From positions 1 through 39,481 of the forward strand of contig CALVEM010000019.1 of assembly GCA_944326605.1 (NCBI GenBank): 39,481 bases of DNA, given 5' to 3'. The notes below the pieces were generated by a model, which was not told where the DNA came from, did no database searches, and saw nothing but the letters and a program-made list of their open reading frames with translations. This DNA is from Candidatus Gastranaerophilales bacterium (GTDB taxonomy: Bacteria; Cyanobacteriota; Vampirovibrionia; Gastranaerophilales; Gastranaerophilaceae). Both the position numbers and the translations under genes were made by a program. Shown here piece after piece: positions 25,506 to 32,933 of this stretch (its first letter is position 1; each line of letters begins with the position of its first letter).

Positions 25506-25871
25506 TTACGTTAAATTATAATTCTCATTATTTCCCAAATATTTTTTTAAACCAATTAATAAAGCATTAACTTTTTTAATCTGTTCAAAAGTTTCGTGTA
25601 TATCCTTGATAAAGTTCAAATGCTTTGCAATTAAGAGTTGAGTTTCCAATTCTGCAAGTGAACCTGTAGCTATAGAAATAAATCGTAATGTTTCCTTATC
25701 GGAAAATCTTCCGCACCCCTCTGCAATATTGGAAGGGATAGAAACTGCACAACGCCGCATCTGGGAAACTAATCCAAACATCTCATCTTTTGGAAAAGAT
25801 TCTGTTAATTTATAGATATCAAAAACAAGTTCCATTGCTTGTTTCCAAACTTCCATATCTTTATGATGCAT
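25506..25871 (-). CDS. Four-helix-bundle protein (23S rRNA intervening-sequence / S23 family)
   Basis: The 121 residues match the IVP/S23 family: HHKDMEVWKQAMELVFDIYKLT at the start, FGLVSQMRRCAVSIPSNIAEGCGR in the middle, and ATGSLAELETQLLIAKHL. The family forms pentamers; it occurs inside 23S rRNA intervening sequences, as Avd in diversity-generating retroelements, and alone in many genomes. Here it stands alone between rimP and nusA, where other bacteria have no gene, flanked by inverted AT-rich repeats. No retroelement reverse transcriptase or variable repeat is in the window. The molecular role of solitary members is unknown. Confidence 0.9.
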   Translation of the reverse strand: MHHKDMEVWKQAMELVFDIYKLTESFPKDEMFGLVSQMRRCAVSIPSNIAEGCGRFSDKETLRFISIATGSLAELETQLLIAKHLNFIKDIHETFEQIKKVNALLIGLKKYLGNNENYNLT

Positions 25872-25900
25872 ATTAGCCTTTCTGTGCGAAGCACCTATAC

Positions 25901-25935
25901 GAACTTATTACTTATTCTCTTATTCACCTATTCAC
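25901..25935. repeat. Right inverted repeat beside the four-helix-bundle gene
   Basis: GAACTTATTACTTATTCTC and the following TTATTCACCTATTCAC mirror the sequence at 25477-25504, with one additional ACTTATT unit. It lies in the rimP to S23-gene gap. Confidence 0.55.
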
Positions 25936-25939
25936 TTGA

Positions 25940-26425
25940 CTAATCTAAATACAATTTCGCCGACTGAATATTTTCACGCGGGATTAAAAGTTCCTGTCCG
26001 TCATCAAACCTAAAAAATTTTAAACCTTCTTTTTCATTAAAATCCAAAATTTCCCCTTTAAATATTTTTTCAGTCTCGCCCTCAAGCGGCACTTTAAGCT
26101 TTAAACTTATTCTTCGGCCATTGAAGTATATAAATTCTTTATCAGATTTAAATTTCCTCTCCAATCCCGGAGATGAAACCTCTAGGTAATATTTAACAGG
26201 AATAAGTTCGTCTAAAAAGTCGGACAAACTTCTTGTAACATTTTCACAATCGTCAAGAGTAACATCTTTTTCTTTAGAATAAAGGTAAATCCTTAAAAAC
26301 CAGCGGTGATTTTCTTTCACAAACTCAATTTCTATAGGAATATACCCGAAACGCATGGCAGTATTTTCTATTAACGGTGTAATTTTTTCTAAAATATCAT
26401 GCCTGTTGATTTCTTGTTTCATCAT
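25940..26425 (-). CDS. rimP: Ribosome maturation factor RimP
   Basis: The 161-residue protein has the RimP N-terminal alpha/beta domain with LRIYLYSKEKDVTLDDCENVTRSLSDFLDE and YYLEVSSPGLERKF, the family signature, followed by the SH3-like C-terminal domain (GRRISLKLK to FRFDDGQELLIPRENIQSAKL). It assists 30S assembly. Two adjacent ATG codons (26425 and 26422) are both possible starts. It precedes nusA, the classic order, but with the S23-type gene inserted between. Confidence 0.95.
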   Translation of the reverse strand: MMKQEINRHDILEKITPLIENTAMRFGYIPIEIEFVKENHRWFLRIYLYSKEKDVTLDDCENVTRSLSDFLDELIPVKYYLEVSSPGLERKFKSDKEFIYFNGRRISLKLKVPLEGETEKIFKGEILDFNEKEGLKFFRFDDGQELLIPRENIQSAKLYLD

Positions 26426-26447
26426 ACCTTACCCTTTTATAATGATA

Positions 26448-26475
26448 AAAAAGAACGGGGTTTCCCGTTCTTTTT
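26448..26475 (-). terminator. Intrinsic terminator between the coiled-coil gene and rimP
   Basis: AAAAAGAACGGG pairs with CCCGTTCTTTTT around four bases. It ends the 26548-28308 transcript before rimP. Confidence 0.88.
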
Positions 26476-26547
26476 CAGTGACAATACTGTCTGTAGATTT
26501 ATTATAACTTAAGCAATTTAAAAAGTAAAGTTTAATGTAAAATTATC

Positions 26548-28308
26548 TTAATCTTGTCCTAAAGTTGCCATTGCAATCAAGTCTTCTGCAGTATATGATT
26601 TCAAACCTTCTTGAGTTTGGTGAGGTTCAATACCTGCATTTTTTAATCTTAATTCAAACGCGTCATTAAATTTACTCAATGGAGCCTCTTTTGTCAGCGT
26701 AAAATTACCGTCATAATTTTTTGTATATGTAGCACCGTTAATTTCAACAGTACCACCGATTTGAGTACTATTTATTTTACTAGTAATCTGTGTTATATTT
26801 ATATTATCCATTTTCGATGTGTTTGATGTGTTATTTGATGATGAACTCTTTGTGTCTCCTTTAGTTTCAACAGAAGCTGCATCATCATCTAACTTTTCCG
26901 TATACTTAACATCAGCACTGTCGACTGAAATTTGTACGGTGCCTTTCTTACCGGAGAATGATTGTCCGTTTACCGAAGATAATGATTCATATAAAGAAGA
27001 CATTTCTCCTGCCAGTGAATTCCATTCGCCGATAAGCTTAGATTTCTTTTCAGGATCAGTTTCATGGTTAATTTTTGTTTCTAATGCCTGCATCTTTGTC
27101 TTATTCTTTTCAAAATCCTGACTTTGCTCTTTTGCAAGGTCATATTGTTTTTGTTCAATATCAGATTTTTGTTCTTTCAACTCTTTTAAATTATCTTTCT
27201 GCTCTTTTAATTGATTTACAAGATTATCACAGTTACTTTCCGCAGATTCAATCGCAGCTTGAGCAGCTGCAACATTATCTAGTTCTGCATTCAATTCTTC
27301 AAGCTTTTTCTTATCATTCTCAATTTTAGTTTCTAAGTCTCTTTTCTGTGTTTCTAAGCGATTTATCTTTGTTTGAATTTGTGCCTTTTCAGTAGGAGTT
27401 TTAGCTGAAGCCAAACTCCTTTGCAGATCACCAATACTATCAGTTAATTCGCTAACAGTTTTTTCATTTCGCTCTATATTTTGAGTTGTTGCTTTAATAT
27501 TTCCTTTTAGTTCTCCTGATTTTTCACTTAATTTCTTTTTAGCAGGAGCTAATGTATCATCTTTGAAACTTTTTACTTCATCAATATCAGTAGAAATAGA
27601 ATCTATAGCAGTATCAAAGTCTGCTTCTGCACTATCAGCAGTAATATTAATTTCATTCAATTCAAGGTTGCTGAAGTCAATATTGCCAACTCCTGCATTT
27701 TTTAAACCTGCTTGTACATTTTCTTTACTCAAAGCGTCTTGAATAGCATTTTTCTCTTCCTGATTAACTTTAGAATAATTTTCTCCAAAATTATTTAAGT
27801 TATCATTAATCTTATTTTCTTTAGTCTGTAAATCCCCTAAGTTTTCAGCCCTTGCTGTTCCGGTATTTGTAGAAACACTATTATTTGCAGAGGCAGATTT
27901 TAATGTAATTTTATCAGATTTAGTCTCATTAACAGCGTCTATTACGGTTTTCAAAATACCTACCCCCATAGCAACACCGGTCATAATTCCAAGGAATTTG
28001 TTTGAACTATCTTCATGACGATGCGGCATCGGCATAAAACCTATATTATTAAATAACGGAATTCTGTTATCATTCAATGAATGTCTTAATGCTGATGTTG
28101 CCGGACTGTTATATTTCAAATAGTTATTATGAAGTCCCAATCCTGTTGTCGAGCGCTGTGCGTATATACCGAATAATGATCCTGTTCTTGACATAGCAGA
28201 AGATGCTCCGCTGCTTCTTGTGGCAGTAGAGATAGAGTTAGCCGCCCTCGTTTTTATTGACGAGGTTGACACTATTTTAGATTTTGGTAATCCTGCTGCG
28301 TATGTCAT
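26548..28308 (-). CDS. Long coiled-coil protein of unknown function (586 aa)
   Basis: The first 65 residues are Ser/Thr/Ala-rich and polar with no Sec signal. A hydrophobic helix lies near residues 107-125 (FLGIMTGVAMGVGILKTVI). Residues about 150-450 are almost continuous coiled coil, including TQKRDLETKIENDKKKLEEL and KEQKDNLKELKEQKSDIEQK. An acidic Ser/Asn linker follows, then a small C-terminal domain (QIGGTVEINGATYTKNYDG to LKSYTAEDLIAMATLGQD). I do not recognise a family. The polar N-terminus plus one helix resembles the large unknowns at 2934-6540. A filament, tether or secreted structural protein are all possible. Confidence 0.75.
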   Translation of the reverse strand: MTYAAGLPKSKIVSTSSIKTRAANSISTATRSSGASSAMSRTGSLFGIYAQRSTTGLGLHNNYLKYNSPATSALRHSLNDNRIPLFNNIGFMPMPHRHEDSSNKFLGIMTGVAMGVGILKTVIDAVNETKSDKITLKSASANNSVSTNTGTARAENLGDLQTKENKINDNLNNFGENYSKVNQEEKNAIQDALSKENVQAGLKNAGVGNIDFSNLELNEINITADSAEADFDTAIDSISTDIDEVKSFKDDTLAPAKKKLSEKSGELKGNIKATTQNIERNEKTVSELTDSIGDLQRSLASAKTPTEKAQIQTKINRLETQKRDLETKIENDKKKLEELNAELDNVAAAQAAIESAESNCDNLVNQLKEQKDNLKELKEQKSDIEQKQYDLAKEQSQDFEKNKTKMQALETKINHETDPEKKSKLIGEWNSLAGEMSSLYESLSSVNGQSFSGKKGTVQISVDSADVKYTEKLDDDAASVETKGDTKSSSSNNTSNTSKMDNINITQITSKINSTQIGGTVEINGATYTKNYDGNFTLTKEAPLSKFNDAFELRLKNAGIEPHQTQEGLKSYTAEDLIAMATLGQD

Positions 28309-28898
28309 TTGCTCATCTCTCTTATAACTCTAATAATATAAAAACTTACAATTTCGGCTGATTTCATAAACAATCCTTTTTGTTACAAAAGTTAACATGT
28401 CAAAATGCATGTCTGACGGGGTTTTACATGTTATTTACAATTTACAAACTTCCCTATTTTTTTTATACCCGTTTTTGGATAAAAAAGAACATATGAGCAA
28501 CAAAGACAATTATTAATAATATTAATAATTGGAATTTAGGTTAAAATAACCATGCACAGACTTTTTGCGAGTTACGCAAGAGATTTTAACAATTAGTTTA
28601 CAAAAATTATGTAAATTTTTTCAGATAATTTTTTTTAGGTTCAGAAGCCTTCAAACTGTCAATCTTTACCATTACTACAAAAATAATTGTAAAAAGATTG
28701 GCATGGAATTGCTTAAAGCTATTTATTTTTTTGAATTTAGTTCTATGATGAATATACAAAATCTTGGGAGCGGGGATAGATACATTTATCCATCTTTTGC
28801 TCTAGAAATTAATACATCCTTGGAACGATTAAATAGTGAGGAAAATTCGTTAAAATAAGGATAGAGGAACTTATCAGTTTATTTGGAGGTAGTTAGTC
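28309..28898. other. Long intergenic region between divergent genes
   Basis: This 590-base AT-rich stretch holds a perfect 11-bp-arm palindrome (28508-28530, AATTATTAATA around one A) and GGTTA-AAA-TAACC at 28538-28550. It also has short direct repeats of ACATGT/GCATGT near 28395-28430. An open frame at 28703-28858 (MELLKAIYFFEFSSMMNIQN) has no convincing RBS. I looked for a cobalamin riboswitch ahead of cobO copy 2 and see no B12-box. Confidence 0.5.
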
Positions 28899-29432
28899 GT
28901 GTTAGAGCATGGGTATATACAAATTTATACAGGAGACGGGAAAGGGAAAACCACGGCATCATTAGGGTTGGCACTAAGAGCACTGGGACACGGCTGGAAA
29001 GTTTTAATTATTCAATTTACAAAAGGCGACAGTGCAACTTCATACGGAGAAATTGTTTCATCTTCAAAATTTTTACCTAATTTAGATGTTGTGCAATTCG
29101 GAATGGACAGAGTATGTTATTCTCACAACGTTTGTATGGAAGATTTTAAAGAAGCACAAAGAGGCTGGGAGTTCGCGAAAAAAGCTATAAATTCCGGAGA
29201 ATACCAGCTAATAATTTTAGATGAAATTAATATTTGCACTGCAATGAATATGATTAAAGTTTCAGATGTAAAAGATGCACTTTTACATAAACCTGAAAAT
29301 CTTGAAATCGTATTAACAGGACGTTACGCTCACCCTGAATTAAAAGCTATGGCTCATCTTGTAACAGAAATGAAACCTATTAAACATTACTTTGATATGG
29401 GTGTAATGGCAAGACAGGGTATTGAATACTAA
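28899..29432 (+). CDS. cobO: ATP:cob(I)alamin adenosyltransferase, CobO/BtuR family, copy 2
   Basis: The start is GTG with GGAGG nine bases upstream. The 177 residues begin HGYIQIYTGDGKGKTTASLG (P-loop) and include VLIIQFTKGDSATSYGE, YQLIILDEINICTAMNM, EIVLTGRYAHPEL and KPIKHYFDMGVMARQGIEY. QFTKG and the residues after it are closer to typical CobO than the first copy. It sits alone, far from the other copy (8 kb) and without other cobalamin genes. Ends in a terminator. Confidence 0.93.
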   Translation: MLEHGYIQIYTGDGKGKTTASLGLALRALGHGWKVLIIQFTKGDSATSYGEIVSSSKFLPNLDVVQFGMDRVCYSHNVCMEDFKEAQRGWEFAKKAINSGEYQLIILDEINICTAMNMIKVSDVKDALLHKPENLEIVLTGRYAHPELKAMAHLVTEMKPIKHYFDMGVMARQGIEY

Positions 29433-29504
29433 AATATGAAAAAGATTTAAAATAAACACAATATAAGTTAATGTAAATCCTTTTTGTTTCAGAAAATGAA
29501 ATGC

Positions 29505-29534
29505 CGGACTAGCTTTTGATAGTCCGTTTTTTTT
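29505..29534 (+). terminator. Intrinsic terminator after cobO copy 2
   Basis: CGGACTA pairs with TAGTCCG around eight bases, followed by eight T. Confidence 0.88.
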
Positions 29535-29852
29535 GTGCTACGCACGTAGACACAAGGTCTAAACACAACTTTACACAAAATCCAACAAAGTTGTAGGTCG
29601 GATTTACTAATCCGACAAAATTTAATTTGAACATGGGAATGACAACCTGCTTGATTTATCAATAATGCGATTGCGGATCAGCTTTGCTGTCCGCAATGAC
29701 GAATAGCGCAGAACTCTCAGGGATATTTTTTCGTGCGCTTTAGCGCACCGTAAAGAACTTAACGTCCTATCGTCTTAACGTCTTATCGTCTTCATATTGT
29801 AATAAAACGCAATAATAAATTTGCATAAAGGCATGTTTGTATTATTATTTAA
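29535..29852. repeat. Intergenic cluster of hairpins and a 16-bp tandem repeat
   Basis: No gene is visible. Three unrelated hairpins occur in order: GTCGGATT/AATCCGAC (29597-29616), ATTGCGGA-t-CAGC/GCTG-TCCGCAAT (29670-29697) and GTGCGC/GCGCAC (29733-29748). A 16-bp unit, AACGTCTTATCGTCTT, is then repeated twice with one mismatch (29761-29792). The hairpins look like dispersed REP-type palindromes. Confidence 0.65.
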
Positions 29853-30008
29853 TTGGTTACACTAGTCTGATAGGTTTTGCCCTAGTTCAGGGGGAAGGAC
29901 AAGAAAGTATAAGAGCCCCTCGGCTATGAGAATTAAAGACAGTCAACCCAATCTGAATGAGACAGTATAGCCCGTAGTACAACAAGTTAAAACAAAAGGA
30001 GAAAACCG
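29853..30008 (+). promoter_or_regulatory. Structured 5' leader of rpsB
   Basis: Complementary segments are AGGGG (29889-29893) with CCCCT (29916-29920), and GGCTAT (29922-29927) with ATAGCC (29967-29972); CCCTAG..CAGGG is an alternative to the first. The sequence is richer in G/C than flanking spacer and runs up to the RBS AGGAG. Ribosomal protein operons are commonly autoregulated by such leaders; S2 binding is inference. Confidence 0.5.
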
Positions 30009-30809
30009 ATGCCAACAGCATCTATGATTGAATTATTGGAAGCAGGTGTACATTTCGGACACCAGACACAAAGATGGAACCCTAAAATGAAACCGTATAT
30101 CTACGGTGCAAGAAACGGAATTTATGTATTAGATTTGCGTAAAACAACAGATCTTCTTGATGAAGCTTACGCAGCTGTAAGAGAATTCGCTTCACGCGGT
30201 AAAAACGTTCTTTTTGTAGGAACTAAAAAACAGGCTGCAGAAGTTGTTGCAGAAGAAGCTCTTAGAGCAGGCGCATATTATATTAACAGAAGATGGTTAG
30301 GCGGTATGCTTACTAACTTCGATACAATCAGAAGCCGTATAAATAAACTCAGAGAATTAGAAGACTTCATGAACTCAGGTCACGCTGAAAAGCTGCCTAA
30401 AAAAGAAATTGCTAAATTGAACAGAGAATTAGGTAAATTAAGCAAAACTTTAGGCGGCATCAAAGATATGAGAGGCTTGCCTGATATTATCTTTATCGTA
30501 GACCAGAAAAAAGAAGATATTGCAATTAAAGAAGCTAATAAATTAAACATCCCGGTTATCTGTCTGGCTGATACCAATGCAGATCCCGACGGTATAAACT
30601 ATATTATTCCGGGTAACGATGACGCTATCCGCTCAATCAAACTAATCACTTCAAAACTTGCTGACGCTGTTTTGGAAGGGAAAAAATTGAGAGAAGCTAA
30701 TATTAATACTAAAAAAGTTGAAGAAATTAAACCGGAAGATGCCGGTGTATCTTCTGCTGAAGTAGAAGCTTCTAAAGAAGAAGAAAAAACTGAAACAGTT
30801 GCAGAATAA
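30009..30809 (+). CDS. rpsB: 30S ribosomal protein S2
   Basis: The 266 residues cover the whole S2 family: [22 protein letters not shown] at the start, the [13 protein letters not shown] strand, [18 protein letters not shown], the coiled-coil insertion around 100-150, and [32 protein letters not shown] Lys/Glu-rich tail of about 30 residues extends the C-terminus. It is the first gene of the rpsB-tsf operon with a strong RBS and a structured leader. Confidence 0.99.
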   Translation: MPTASMIELLEAGVHFGHQTQRWNPKMKPYIYGARNGIYVLDLRKTTDLLDEAYAAVREFASRGKNVLFVGTKKQAAEVVAEEALRAGAYYINRRWLGGMLTNFDTIRSRINKLRELEDFMNSGHAEKLPKKEIAKLNRELGKLSKTLGGIKDMRGLPDIIFIVDQKKEDIAIKEANKLNIPVICLADTNADPDGINYIIPGNDDAIRSIKLITSKLADAVLEGKKLREANINTKKVEEIKPEDAGVSSAEVEASKEEEKTETVAE

Positions 30810-30821
30810 TTACAAGAAGAC

Positions 30822-30909
30822 CGGAGGACAGGAAGGCAGGAAGACAAGCCAAATACAAGATTATCATATAACAGCTTGACCTCCTGACATCTGTACCTCC
30901 TGACTTCCG
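30822..30909. repeat. Imperfect inverted repeat in the rpsB-tsf spacer
   Basis: The left arm 30822-30848 (CGGAGGACAGGAAGGCAGG and following) is complementary, with gaps, to 30875-30909 (CTTGACCTCC..CTCCTGACTTCCG). Each arm is itself made of iterated AGGAAG or CTCCTGAC motifs. It could act as an attenuating or mRNA-processing stem between the two genes. Confidence 0.55.
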
Positions 30910-30927
30910 ATAAATAAGGAGATTATA

Positions 30928-31791
30928 ATGAATATTACAGCTCAAATGGTAAAAGAACTCCGCGATAAAACAGGCGCAGGTATGATGGATGCCAAAAAAG
31001 CTCTTGTTGAAACAGACGGAGATATGGAAAAAGCAATGGAAGTTCTCCGCCAGAAAGGTATGGCTTCCGCTGATAAAAAAATGGGCAGAATTGCAGCAGA
31101 AGGCTTAGTTGCAACATCTATTCAGGATGATTGCGGAGCTATGGTTGAAGTTAACTGCGAAACCGACTTCGTTGCGAAAAATGAAGAATTTAAAGAATTA
31201 ACAAACGGTCTAGCAGAAGTTGTTGCAAAAACAAATCCTGCAGACGTTGATGCATTGTTATCTTCTACATGCCCGAAATGCGGTAAAGTAATTTCTGAAG
31301 TTATTAAAGAAAAAATCGCTTCTATCGGCGAGAAAATTACATTCAGGAGATTTGTACGCTACGAAGGCAATACCGCTTCTTATGTTCACAACGGCAAAAT
31401 CGGCGTTCTTATCCAGACCGATAAAAAAGATGCTGAATTGATGAATGACATCTGTTTGCATATCGCATCTTCTGCTCCGGAATTTATTACAAGAGCAGAA
31501 ATTCCGCAATCAGTTATTGACCATGAAACAGAAATCGAAATGGGTAAAGAAGATTTGTTGAAAAAACCTGAACAAATCAGAGCAAAAATTGTTGAAGGCA
31601 GAGTAAACAAATTAATGGCATCAAGAGTACTTCTTGAACAGCCGTTCATTAAAAACCCTGATGTAACTGTAGGGCAGTTAATTGAAGGCAAGTTAACAGT
31701 ACAGGCTTTCACAAGATTTGTTCTCGGCGAAGGACTTGAAAAACGTCAGGAAAACTTTGCTGACGAAGTTATGAGCCAGATTAAAGGCTAA
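30928..31791 (+). CDS. tsf: Elongation factor Ts
   Basis: The 287-residue GDP-exchange factor for EF-Tu starts with a UBA-like domain (MVKELRDKTGAGMMDAKKAL). The core has the NCETDFVAKNEEF motif that contacts EF-Tu. A short insertion around residue 112 carries CPKCGK, a CxxC pair of the kind seen in zinc knuckles, but a second CxxC nearby is lacking. The RBS AAGGAG is good. A strong terminator follows. Confidence 0.98.
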   Translation: MNITAQMVKELRDKTGAGMMDAKKALVETDGDMEKAMEVLRQKGMASADKKMGRIAAEGLVATSIQDDCGAMVEVNCETDFVAKNEEFKELTNGLAEVVAKTNPADVDALLSSTCPKCGKVISEVIKEKIASIGEKITFRRFVRYEGNTASYVHNGKIGVLIQTDKKDAELMNDICLHIASSAPEFITRAEIPQSVIDHETEIEMGKEDLLKKPEQIRAKIVEGRVNKLMASRVLLEQPFIKNPDVTVGQLIEGKLTVQAFTRFVLGEGLEKRQENFADEVMSQIKG

Positions 31792-31813
31792 AATTAATAA
31801 TTAAAAAACACCT

Positions 31814-31845
31814 AAAAAAGTCCGGAAAAATTTCCGGACTTTTTT
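31814..31845 (+). terminator. Intrinsic terminator of rpsB-tsf
   Basis: AAAAAAGTCCGGAAA pairs perfectly with TTTCCGGACTTTTTT around two bases. Confidence 0.93.
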
Positions 31846-31945
31846 GTTAACAAAAAATAATATTTACGGATTTTAATTCTCCGGAGGGTTGAAATTCCTC
31901 AAAAATCTGTTATCATATAATATACAAGCTTGAAAGGGATTATAT

Positions 31946-32089
31946 ATGAATGATTTAAAGATAAAAGAAATTTCACGTTTTACGGAAAATGATGTTGTTA
32001 AAACGCGTTTAGTAATCTCTGATAACGGTAAAGATACCGAAATCATTCTTGAAGGCAACGGTAAGATTAAAGCCGCTGTTGAAGTTTAA
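31946..32089 (+). CDS. Small protein of unknown function (47 aa)
   Basis: The frame encodes MNDLKIKEISRFTENDVVKT, then RLVISDNGKDTEIILEGNGKIKAAVEV. It has AAAGGG eight to nine bases upstream and TATAAT-like sequence around 31916-31922. The alternating hydrophobic pattern suggests three or four beta strands. No signal or membrane segment. Codon use is like the surrounding genes. I do not recognise a family. Confidence 0.6.
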   Translation: MNDLKIKEISRFTENDVVKTRLVISDNGKDTEIILEGNGKIKAAVEV

Positions 32090-32135
32090 TACAATTAATA
32101 CAAAATACAAAATCGATTTTGGATAACTTTAAAGA

Positions 32136-32199
32136 GATGCTGAAACTAGTTCAGCATGACGGTTTTACACATAATTAGTGTAAACTGCGATATAAGTCC
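32136..32199. mobile_element. MITE-like element, truncated copy 2
   Basis: Only the right half remains: the GATGCTGAAAC..GTTCAGCATGAC palindrome, an AATTAGTGTAAACTGCGATA stretch and the terminal TATAAGTCC. The left inverted end is missing and no target duplication is visible. Confidence 0.7.
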
Positions 32200-32231
32200 A
32201 GACTTTCAGAATAAAAGAATAAGAGCAAAAT

Positions 32232-32864
32232 TTATTGTTTTAAAGAATTTATATTATTATCACGGATTTCTGATTCAATAATCAATTTGTCCGGGATATT
32301 AAAGTTGCTTCCGTTGTCAAATGAATCTAATTGAATTCCCGGGAAATCCTTCATCGTCTGAGGGATAGTTCCGTCGTATAATACAGGTTCAGACCTGTTT
32401 ACAACCGCAGAAATACCACCTTCTGTATTTTGCATATTTTGATATTTAGAACTTACCTGCTGCTCAGGTTTGTTTTCTGTTTCTATAAAATCAAGCAAAA
32501 ATTTTGAATCTTTTGCAATAACGCCATTAGCCGGTGTTTTTGTTTTTGTATCAATCATTCCGGCGAATTTTGCAGGGAAATTACCGTTAATCTGGAAAAC
32601 TTCGTTATGAAAATTCTGGAATTTAACAGGCATAAAAACAAATGTTGAATCAGAAACGTTCATTATCTGCCCTAAAACGTAATATCCTTCATGAAGCATC
32701 ACACCATCGCCGAGCTGAACATTTGAGAGAATTTTAATAAGCATTGTCTTTGACGGATTCTGAATTGAAAAATCCTGTAATGTTTGAACCGGAGTAGTCT
32801 TTGCAAACACCGGCTGCACTGCCAATCCAAATAATAACGCAAATATGAATAATATTTTTTTCAT
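32232..32864 (-). CDS. Secreted protein of unknown function, paralog of the next upstream gene (210 aa)
   Basis: The start at 32864 (MKKILFIFALLFGLAVQPVFA) gives a textbook Sec signal and has GGAG upstream; an ATG 15 bases earlier contains that RBS. The mature part begins KTTPVQTLQDFSIQNPSKTM and contains GYYVLGQIMNVSDSTFVFMPV, INGNFPAKFAG and AKDSKFLLDFIE. These align with the 242-aa protein upstream (RVQALEDFTTEKPLEYMSVK, IRGYYPAKY, AKDQLFLLNFKA). The tandem pair probably arose by duplication. Mostly beta; periplasmic or outer-envelope role inferred from the signal alone. Confidence 0.8.
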   Translation of the reverse strand: MKKILFIFALLFGLAVQPVFAKTTPVQTLQDFSIQNPSKTMLIKILSNVQLGDGVMLHEGYYVLGQIMNVSDSTFVFMPVKFQNFHNEVFQINGNFPAKFAGMIDTKTKTPANGVIAKDSKFLLDFIETENKPEQQVSSKYQNMQNTEGGISAVVNRSEPVLYDGTIPQTMKDFPGIQLDSFDNGSNFNIPDKLIIESEIRDNNINSLKQ

Positions 32865-32933
32865 AACACTTTTCTCCATATTAGGATAATAACATAATTT
32901 AAAAAATCAGTCAATCTAAATACACTATATAGT

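Noticed and set aside
25506..25871. Diversity-generating retroelement (Avd accessory protein)
   Set aside because: No reverse transcriptase, template repeat or variable repeat is present; only the shared S23/Avd fold.
28565..28858. 97-aa plus-strand frame ahead of cobO copy 2
   Set aside because: Starts at TTG without an RBS and has no recognisable domain. A shorter frame from 28703 is possible but equally unsupported.
28309..28898. Cobalamin riboswitch before cobO copy 2
   Set aside because: No B12-box-like sequence or long structured leader is visible; the palindromes here are AT-only.
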